A stretch of 8,420 bases of DNA from Treponema sp. (GTDB lineage: Bacteria > Spirochaetota > Spirochaetia > Treponematales > Treponemataceae): the NCBI GenBank assembly GCA_017453705.1, contig JAFTEK010000334.1:1-8420 (forward strand), in the 5' to 3' direction. The notes below the pieces were generated by a model. It saw nothing but the letters and a program-made list of their open reading frames with translations, was not told the origin of the DNA and did no database searches. The first letter of the stretch is position 1. Every line of letters starts with the position of its first letter. Of the stretch, positions 1-6,000 are shown in pieces. The position numbers and the translations under genes are program-made.

Positions 1-1399
1 TCGTCATGCGAAGCTTCCCGGAAAGGAGAAGCGGTTTTATGTAATGCTCTACGGCATAGAAAACCGTCTTTACCCCCACAAAGGCAGCGATTTCCTCCCG
101 GCTCCGGGGAACAAAGCAGAAATCAAGAAGTTTTTCCGAAATCCCATCAAAAGCAACATCTGCAACTGCAGCAAAGCCAACAGACTTATTGTACAACGTT
201 ACTTTGAAACACCCATGCACACTAGCAAAAACAGGTTCCGGAAGCCCAGCTTTTTCCATCTCGCTTTTGATTGTCGGAATTCCAGAAAAACGGTTCTCCG
301 TAATCTTAATGACTTCCAAAGCACCAGCTATAAACGGATTCCGTGTATCGCCAGCAGTCTTGCCAAGCTCTTCCATCGTCATCCGACCATATAAACCACC
401 GGGATTCTCCACTTCCAGCCTATCCTTGAAAATCATTATCCTCACCGGGGAATTCTCTGTGTGCAGGCTGTAATCTCGGTGAATCAGTGCATTTAAGACA
501 ATCTCTCGAACAGCAATCATTGGATACTCGTTCCTGTCAGACCGCCTTCCATCTTCGTTTATAATGGTCGCTGTTTTTGTGTTCCTACGGACAAAAGACA
601 TGGAATCCTCCAGCATACGGGGAATACCACCCTCAAACCGCTGGTTGTCAATGAACCGTGCTGTGTCAGAAAGGCTATTTCCTATCTCATATCCATCAAC
701 GGAAACAGCAGTCACAGAAAGCTGAGGGAAATAGGCCTGCGGATATTCACCAAACAACATGATTCCAGCCACAGTCGGAATCCCCCTATCGGTAATTCCC
801 TGTAATTGCAAAATCTTTTCTTCGCTTTGATTTGCCAGGAGAGGTTTCGTCCTCCGTAGCGCGGAAAAATATTCGCCGAGCCGTTCTTTGTCAAATGAAT
901 CCTTCCCCGCCCTTTCAACCGGACGAAGCTCATCCTGAATCTTCCGCTTGAAGACCTCGTAGCTGTAGACTTCGTAATCGGTCATCGGAATGTCGGCATC
1001 GCCAACACGGACATAAGAGGCTTTCATTTTTCCGACACCGCGGTAATAGCAAGGCTTGTCAAAGTCATCACATTCGGCCACCTCCGCGCTCACAATGACT
1101 TTTCCATCAATCTCGGCAACAGTGAAAACAGGCCGTACGACCGGTTCCATCTGCAAGGCCTGGTTCGTGACATCTTTCTGTAAATCCTGCGGGTTATGAA
1201 CTCCAGTCAAAATAAAGCCCTGGTCTTCATCAATTCCAAAAACGATTGTCCCGCCCCCGCGCTGGTTCGCGAAACTGGAAAATGTGTCGTACAGACGTTT
1301 TGGAGTGCCTTTCTCAGCCTTTTTGACTTCAATATTCTGTCTTTCACACTTTGTTCTCTGTATTTCCCTGACCAAGCTTGTTAAATCGTCCGAATTCAT
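1..1399 (-). CDS. AlbA_2/Schlafen-like ATP-binding protein with winged-helix C-terminus (COG2865-type), 3' end cut by window
   Basis: This reading frame was found by translating the reverse complement directly; it stays open for 466 codons from an ATG at 1399-1397 to the window edge. The N-terminus (residues about 19-130) looks like an AlbA_2 domain: an acidic-basic start (E19, E24, K26), then SSFANQRGGGTIVFGID at 41-57. The middle holds a GHKL-like ATPase region of the HATPase_c_4/RecG-C type: VREIVLNALIHRDYS from 297 with Asn303, ENPGGLYG from 331, TRNP at 352-355, and RFSGIPTIKSEMEKAGLPEP from 370. The last 45 residues, with SREEIAAF and a PLLLSGKLRMT ending, look like a winged helix, so probably only a few tens of residues are missing. 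Family members are annotated as ATP-binding putative transcriptional regulators and sometimes sit in phage or defence regions; the true activity is unknown. A weak GGAAAA lies just before the ATG. Codons are richer in A/T than in the neighbouring genes, suggesting transfer. The family call is firm, the function is not. Confidence 0.93.
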   Translation of the reverse strand, partial: MNSDDLTSLVREIQRTKCERQNIEVKKAEKGTPKRLYDTFSSFANQRGGGTIVFGIDEDQGFILTGVHNPQDLQKDVTNQALQMEPVVRPVFTVAEIDGKVIVSAEVAECDDFDKPCYYRGVGKMKASYVRVGDADIPMTDYEVYSYEVFKRKIQDELRPVERAGKDSFDKERLGEYFSALRRTKPLLANQSEEKILQLQGITDRGIPTVAGIMLFGEYPQAYFPQLSVTAVSVDGYEIGNSLSDTARFIDNQRFEGGIPRMLEDSMSFVRRNTKTATIINEDGRRSDRNEYPMIAVREIVLNALIHRDYSLHTENSPVRIMIFKDRLEVENPGGLYGRMTMEELGKTAGDTRNPFIAGALEVIKITENRFSGIPTIKSEMEKAGLPEPVFASVHGCFKVTLYNKSVGFAAVADVAFDGISEKLLDFCFVPRSREEIAAFVGVKTVFYAVEHYIKPLLLSGKLRMT

Positions 1400-1409
1400 A
1401 CATTTTCCA

Positions 1410-1535
1410 TTTCTACAAAATTTCTACAAACAGAGTATCAAATCTACAAAGAAAAATCAAGAAATTAGCAAAATTTCTACAAAAAAAATTAAATAAACAA
1501 AATTTATATAAACAAATCTGCAATATTTCTGCAAG
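1410..1535 (-). repeat. Six iterated TTTGTAGAAA-like 10-mers upstream of the Schlafen-like gene
   Basis: On the plus strand, TTTCTACAAA occurs exactly at 1410-1419, 1421-1430 and 1474-1483. AATCTACAAA is at 1441-1450, and the variants AATCTGCAAT and TTTCTGCAAG are at 1515-1524 and 1526-1535. All six share the core TCTRCAA in one orientation. Start-to-start steps are 11, 20, 33, 41 and 11 bases, close to whole turns of the DNA helix, so the copies would lie roughly on one face. This suggests operator sites for a regulator or an intrinsically bent segment. Chance similarity in AT-rich DNA remains possible, especially for the two TCTGCAA variants. Confidence 0.5.
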
Positions 1536-1560
1536 CAAACCTGAAAATCAAGCTCGCCAT
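1504..1560 (-). CDS. Possible 18-residue micro-ORF after a strong Shine-Dalgarno sequence
   Basis: An ATG at 1560-1558 opens an 18-codon frame, MASLIFRFACRNIADLFI, ending in TAA at 1506-1504. It begins 12 bases after the ligase stop codon. The Shine-Dalgarno core AGGAGG is only two bases from this ATG, which is too close for good initiation; a TTG three codons later (residue 4) lies 11 bases from the core and could be used instead. The peptide is mildly hydrophobic with three basic residues and resembles no family I recognise. It may be a leader peptide, a remnant of a lost gene, or nothing. Confidence 0.2.
   Translation of the reverse strand: MASLIFRFACRNIADLFI
1505..1534 (-). promoter_or_regulatory. 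Candidate sigma70-type promoter for the Schlafen-like gene
   Basis: On the minus strand, TTGCAG (1534-1529) could serve as a -35 box and TATATA (1510-1505) as a -10 box, with an 18-base spacer. Transcription would start near 1498 and leave an untranslated leader of roughly 100 bases that carries the TTTGTAGAAA-like repeats. A second, weaker possibility is TTGATT followed after 15 bases by GATACT, closer to the gene. In DNA this AT-rich such matches arise easily, so this is a tentative call. Confidence 0.28.
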
Positions 1561-1569
1561 CACCTCCTA
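1559..1569 (-). promoter_or_regulatory. Near-perfect Shine-Dalgarno sequence with no obvious gene
   Basis: The minus strand reads TAGGAGGTGAT, an 11-base complement of the usual 3' end of bacterial 16S rRNA, and lies just after the ligase stop codon. Such a site normally precedes a gene, yet only an 18-codon frame follows. By contrast the ligase and Schlafen-like genes have weak sites. This suggests that the original downstream gene was displaced, or that a leader peptide is translated here. Confidence 0.5.
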
Positions 1570-1572
1570 CCC

Positions 1573-3024
1573 CTAGCCCAGCAGTCCCGCCATCTCCTTA
1601 AGCTGGGCATTGAAAGTCTTGTCAACAATTCCGGGGAATAAGGCTTCCAGCTCCTCCAGATGGCGGATTATGTCAACGAAGCCCCCCTCGCCCTCGATGA
1701 GAATCTCCGAGTAACCGACCTCACGCTTCTGGCGGGCGACCTTGTTCTCCAGCTGCCTGACCGCGCGGATATAGGGGAGGGCGGCGATACGCTCCAAGTC
1801 TCCCTGTGGCATTATCGGTATCTTGAAGTTGCAGACTGGACGGGAGCGGGCGGGATAAATCGGGCTGCCGTAATTTCCCAACGCCAGATTCAGCAGACGA
1901 TGTATCGGCAGAACACCTGTCGAGGCGGCATCCGTGTCGCTCAGACCGGAAAGCCTTGGGTTCACCTCTATTATGTGCCACTCACCGTCAGAGAAGACCA
2001 AATCCACTTGGGCAAGCCCATCTACCTCCAGCTCCGTGGCAAGGCGGGCAAGCATTTTTTCCAGCCCGGCAAGCGACTCCTTCAGACCAAGGGCAGTAGA
2101 GGCGAGACTGCCCCCAGGTAAGCCGGACGCAGGAACACAATCGCTCACGCCCCCCGACTGGCTGTTTTTTGGTAAGCCGTCCGCAGATTCCACCGTCACA
2201 GGCCCCAGCTTGATTCCCTGCTTGGGACTGGTGATGCCCCATTTGTCCGTGGAAAAAAGGAAGGGCGGTAGGACAGTATACGCCCCTGCCCGCCCATAGA
2301 TTTCCGCCCCGGCCTGTATGCCGTCAATGTACTCCTCCACCAGACTGTCCGTCTTGGTTTTGCCTGAGTTCAAGCATGCAATCACCTGCCGGGGAGAGAC
2401 GGCTTTGAGCATGGAGTAGGAGCTGAGTCCGTATGCGGGTTTGACGACCACAGGATAATGCAGCTTTTCCAGTTCCTGAAAGATATATTCCTTGTAGACG
2501 TTGCTTTCTATCGCGCTGCTGCCCCGCTCGCTCCAGTAAAGCTCCCTCTTGACATGGACAGACTTGGCATGTGCGAAGCCCTTTGCCGACAAAAAGCGTG
2601 AGAATTCCGCCTTGTCAAAGCAGAGATGCTGGGTGGACGAAGGATTGCATACCGTCCGTATGCCGCTTGCGCGAAGCCTTTCCCCAATCATCGAGTCATT
2701 CAGGGAAAGCCAGTCAAAGGGCGGCTCCCAGAAGGAATATGCGATTGCAAGGTCTGGGGCAAGGGAAGCTATCTCGTCCGCGAGCGCGGCAGGGCTTGTC
2801 CCCCGCAGTATGACGTATTCTACCGAGGGGGCTTTCTTTCCGATTCCGTCCGCCGTGATGTCAAGCAGGAAGGAACCGGGGAACTGGCTTGCAAGCACAA
2901 ACTGATGGGCGGGGTACATGGCGGCCACCGACTCCCAGTCACTGGCACGTGACGGGAAGCTTGTAATCTGGTAGTCAGCCAGCTCAAAGCGGCTTGGATT
3001 CGTGCTGTAGACAACGATTCTCAT
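1573..3024 (-). CDS. ATP-grasp ligase, D-Ala-D-Ala ligase/amino-acid-ligase-like
   Basis: This complete 483-residue protein carries the marks of an ATP-grasp carboxylate-amine ligase, which forms a peptide-type bond via an acyl phosphate. Residues 110-155 (NDSMIGERLRASGIRTVCNP, then a DKAEFSRFL stretch) resemble the pre-ATP region of D-Ala-D-Ala ligases. PVVVKPAYGLSSYSM (191-205) holds the nucleotide-binding Lys195 and a modified glycine/serine loop. LVEEYIDG (228-235) and AEIYG (240-244) follow, then metal-binding Asp341, Glu353 and Asn355 in QVDLVF and IIEVNPRLSG. The C-terminal 85 residues look like the cap found in amino-acid ligases. The N-terminus (MRIVVYSTNP) is not a signal peptide, so the protein is cytoplasmic. 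The ATG at 3024 is the first possible start after an in-frame TGA. It is probably co-transcribed with the upstream A2M gene. It is longer than a typical Ddl, partly because of a Gly/Ser-rich insertion at about 281-308. Substrate unknown. Confidence 0.9.
   Translation of the reverse strand: MRIVVYSTNPSRFELADYQITSFPSRASDWESVAAMYPAHQFVLASQFPGSFLLDITADGIGKKAPSVEYVILRGTSPAALADEIASLAPDLAIAYSFWEPPFDWLSLNDSMIGERLRASGIRTVCNPSSTQHLCFDKAEFSRFLSAKGFAHAKSVHVKRELYWSERGSSAIESNVYKEYIFQELEKLHYPVVVKPAYGLSSYSMLKAVSPRQVIACLNSGKTKTDSLVEEYIDGIQAGAEIYGRAGAYTVLPPFLFSTDKWGITSPKQGIKLGPVTVESADGLPKNSQSGGVSDCVPASGLPGGSLASTALGLKESLAGLEKMLARLATELEVDGLAQVDLVFSDGEWHIIEVNPRLSGLSDTDAASTGVLPIHRLLNLALGNYGSPIYPARSRPVCNFKIPIMPQGDLERIAALPYIRAVRQLENKVARQKREVGYSEILIEGEGGFVDIIRHLEELEALFPGIVDKTFNAQLKEMAGLLG
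2117..2184 (-). repeat. Imperfect 14-base direct repeats, 54 bases apart, inside the ligase gene
   Basis: On the plus strand GGTAAGCCGGACGC (2117-2130) and GGTAAGCCGTCCGC (2171-2184) match at 12 of 14 positions and start 54 bases apart, exactly 18 codons. They encode DGLP and SGLP at residues about 282-285 and 300-303. The segment between is rich in Gly and Ser and sits between the ATP-grasp motifs AEIYG and QVDLVF, where family members usually have a shorter connection. This fits an in-frame duplication or a small inserted element that left direct repeats; it does not break the gene. Confidence 0.6.
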
Positions 3025-3050
3025 CGATTGGCACCGTGTCCCGGTATGTC
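3025..3050 (-). promoter_or_regulatory. 26-base junction between A2M and ligase genes with a weak ribosome-binding site
   Basis: The A2M stop (TAG, 3053-3051) and the ligase ATG (3024-3022) are separated by 26 bases, with no terminator hairpin and no promoter. The best Shine-Dalgarno-like match on the minus strand is a GGGA about 14 bases from the ATG, which is distant and weak. The short gap points to one transcript, and the poor site suggests that the ligase depends partly on ribosomes finishing the upstream gene. Confidence 0.5.
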
Positions 3051-6000
3051 CTATCGCTCACCTATCTTCCAGACCTTGCCGTCGGAGCGTCCGAAGATTT
3101 CCTCCTCGTACATGCACTCGGCTGTGGCGGCAGGGGTGTTGTAGCTGCCCGTCCGTGTCGCACGGAAGACAAACTCCACGTTCTGGCTGCCCCGCCTCAT
3201 GTAGTTCCAGAAGTACTGAATCTCATCGTTGTAAATCTTCTTGTAGGAAAGCCCGTAGTTCCTGTTATACCACCAAGGGCCGGCTTTCTCGTCCTTGGAA
3301 GCAGGGCTTTCCGGCGCGGAAATCGTCGTGACAAAGGCGGAATTCAGTATCTCCGCCCCGGCCGGAACAGGTGCACGCAGGGCGACAAACTCCAGATCCA
3401 TCGTGGAGGAAACACAGACGGTCTCCCGGTAAAGGCGGCCGGACACGAGCTTGTCGCCGGAAACCTTCTCTCCCGTCTCAGCGTCCACTATCTCCGTGTA
3501 CACGCAGATACCCTCGTCGCGCGCCTCCTGCTTGCTTGCAGGAATGGCGTAGCGCATGGATGCGGTGTAGTAGAGGGTGCCGCTTCCGCTCTTGCCAAAA
3601 TCAAGAGCCAGCTCCTTGCCCCGCTCCTTCTTCTTAAGACCTGCTTCGCCAAACTGAATTTCCTTCTCCACGGCCTGGGCAGTCACGCCCTTGAAGGAAC
3701 CGTCCAGAAGCTTGCTCCCTGCCAAGAGAACCTGCGCCGTATAGTCCAGTCCCTCAAGATTGTTCGCCTTGATGTAACTGTTCAGCACGATGAGGACGCG
3801 GCTTGTCGCGGCAGTGGACTTCCAGTAGCCGTTGCCTGCCCGCTGCATCTTGAGCAGCTCGTAGACCAGATGCTGGTTTATCTCCGCCTTGGTGTCAAAC
3901 TTGGTGAAGAACTGGAGGTAGAGTGCGTATTTCTCCGAGCTGTCATTGAAGAAGCACCAGCGGTGTCCCTCATACTTGCCGGTTATATCGATTCCTCTGG
4001 CTGTAAGGCGGGTGAACGAGCGCATCTTCACGGCGGCCGCACGAGCCTTCTCTGCCTCTCCCTTGCTCTGATAAGTCAATCCCACGAGGGCGAGCGTCTC
4101 AACGTCAGACTCATCGGAGGCAAGAAGTTTGTCCAAGAGGGACATGTCCGCCTTGCCGCCAATACGGTCAGCCGCATACAAAGCATAAGCCGCGCTGTAA
4201 AGTGACCATGCCCTGTCCGGGTTCTGCCTGAGCATCTCATCCGCATATTTTGTCAGGTAGTCGGCGAGTGCCTTCTGCCTTATGCCCCCGGAGGGGATGC
4301 CGTTATCCTTGGCGAGAGCGACTATCTCCGCTATCCGCATGGACACGTAGGGACTGCTCTCCGTTCCGCCCGGCCAGTACGGGAAGCCGCCGTCGCTCCT
4401 CTGGTAGTCCGCCCACGAGCGTATCTCTCCCTCTGCGACCCCCTTGGGATGCACGACCTCGCTTTCCAGTCCGAAGAGCTTTATGTAGTCGCCGAACGCC
4501 ACAAGGGGGAGTGTAGCCGCAGACCGCTGCTCAAGGCAGCCGTAGGGGTAGTGGAAGACATAACTCACCGCCTCGCGCAGGACACCAAGTCTGGTCGGAT
4601 CAAGCTGCACGTACAGGCTGCCGCGTCCATCCTCAGCATCGGCAGGCAGGACTATAAGCTCCCTTGCCGTATCCTCACCGTCAGCGACAGAGCCGACAGT
4701 CGTGACCGTCTCATAGATATAGGGCTTTTCTATCTCTATCGGGAGGACAATCTTCTCGTTTATATCATTCCCTGTGAGGGTAAAGACAAGCGTTATCCAG
4801 CCCTGCTTCTCTGCCTGTATGCTGAACATCAGCGGCTTGGTCGTTCCGGCAGGAACCTTGAGCTTCTTTGTGTTCTTGCCCTTGACGCTGGCCTTGCCGG
4901 GAAGCTTCTGCACAGATGAAGGATCCTGCACCTCGTCCATGGCATCCAGTCCCTCAAGGACTTCCAGCGTGACATTGACAGTAGAGGCGGAGGACTTGAG
5001 GTTGGAGATGGTAAGGCCGGCCTCCCCCTCGTCATCAAGGCGCAGGACACGCGGCAGGACGGAGCGGGCGGAAAGCGGGGTGGCAACGCTTATCTCGTCC
5101 TCGGCAAGGCCGAACCTGTCCGAGCTCACTGCGACAGCAGTAAGCCTGTATGCCGTGAGCGAGTCAGGCAGCGTGAACGCGACGGTCGCCTTGCCGTCCT
5201 TTCCGGTCACTATCGACGCATTGTAATAGGCTGTGGAAGCAAAGTTCTTGCGGACTTTCATGCCGCTGGAATTTCCGCCCGCGTCCTCGTCCATCGCCTC
5301 TTCCATATATGCACCGTCTGCCATGGCAGCGGACTTGTACATCATCCGCGTACCGTTCGTGGCCATTGCCATCTCCGCCTCGGCTTCCTCTGTCACTTCC
5401 TCCTGTGCCATGAGGAGGGAGCGGGAGTCACCGCCTGAAATACCGTTGTTAAAGAGCCATCTGGCATAGAAGCGGTCAAGCGGGTTTTCCACATGGTAGC
5501 CGATTAAGTCGAGCACACCGCGATCCACAGCCTGGAGCGCAATGCGGGCGTTGGGGACAGGCTTGCCGTCCTTGGTCGCGCGGAGGGTCAGAGTCACCTT
5601 GCCGCCCGGCTCGTAGCTCTTCTGGTCGGCACGGATTTCCACGTCAATCGCCCGGCTCTTAGTGCTGACGTTCAAACTTGTCACGCCAAAGACGCTATGG
5701 GTAAGCTCCTCCGCCCCAGTCTTGCCTCCGCTCTCGCTGAAAGAGGAGAGGGAAACGTATACAACCGGGACGTAGCTTTCTTCTATCGGAATTTTGACTT
5801 CTGAGACAGGCGAGTCTATGCTTATGATTTTATGAGTAATAAGATTCTCACGCTCCACGCAGAGAAGGTACTTGCCCTTCTCCAGCGGGGACTCCAAGAG
5901 GATGCTCGCGGTGTCGCCGACGTTGTACTCTTCCTTGTCCGCCCGCAAGCCTATGGAGTCTGCATTGTTTCCCCTGTAGTACCAGTCGCTTGAGATGACG

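Larger units (their letters stand above)
1400..1572 (-). promoter_or_regulatory. AT-rich intergenic control region between the ligase gene and the Schlafen-like gene
   Basis: This 173-base spacer is far richer in A and T than the DNA on either side. Read on the minus strand it contains, in order, a strong Shine-Dalgarno sequence, an 18-codon micro-ORF, a TTTATATAAA palindrome, a run of eight T (1488-1481), and several TTTGTAGAAA-like repeats that reach to within about ten bases of the start codon of the Schlafen-like gene. No GC-rich hairpin followed by a T run is visible, so there is no clear intrinsic terminator after the ligase gene. The content fits a promoter and operator region for the downstream gene; this is inference from composition and repeats. 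Confidence 0.55.

Noticed and set aside
712..933. A 73-codon minus-strand frame
   Set aside because: It is an out-of-frame shadow of the Schlafen-like gene, which is open through this stretch in another frame.
1410..1483. Resemblance of AATTTCTACAAA repeats to the 5' half of Cas12a CRISPR repeats (TTTCTAC)
   Set aside because: The matching GTAGA arm needed for the Cas12a repeat hairpin is missing on the same strand, units are too close for spacers, and no cas gene is present.
1475..1515. Possible intrinsic terminator at the eight-T run on the minus strand
   Set aside because: Only AT palindromes such as TTTATATAAA precede it; no GC-containing stem of useful length is visible.
1196..1641. 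Overlapping plus-strand short frames across the AT-rich spacer
   Set aside because: They are low-complexity translations rich in Lys, Asn and Ser that overlap the two minus-strand genes; no good ribosome-binding site or family resemblance.
2994..4205. A 403-codon open frame on the plus strand
   Set aside because: It lies wholly antisense to the A2M gene and ligase start, has no domain-like motifs, and is explained by GC-rich codon bias of the real genes.
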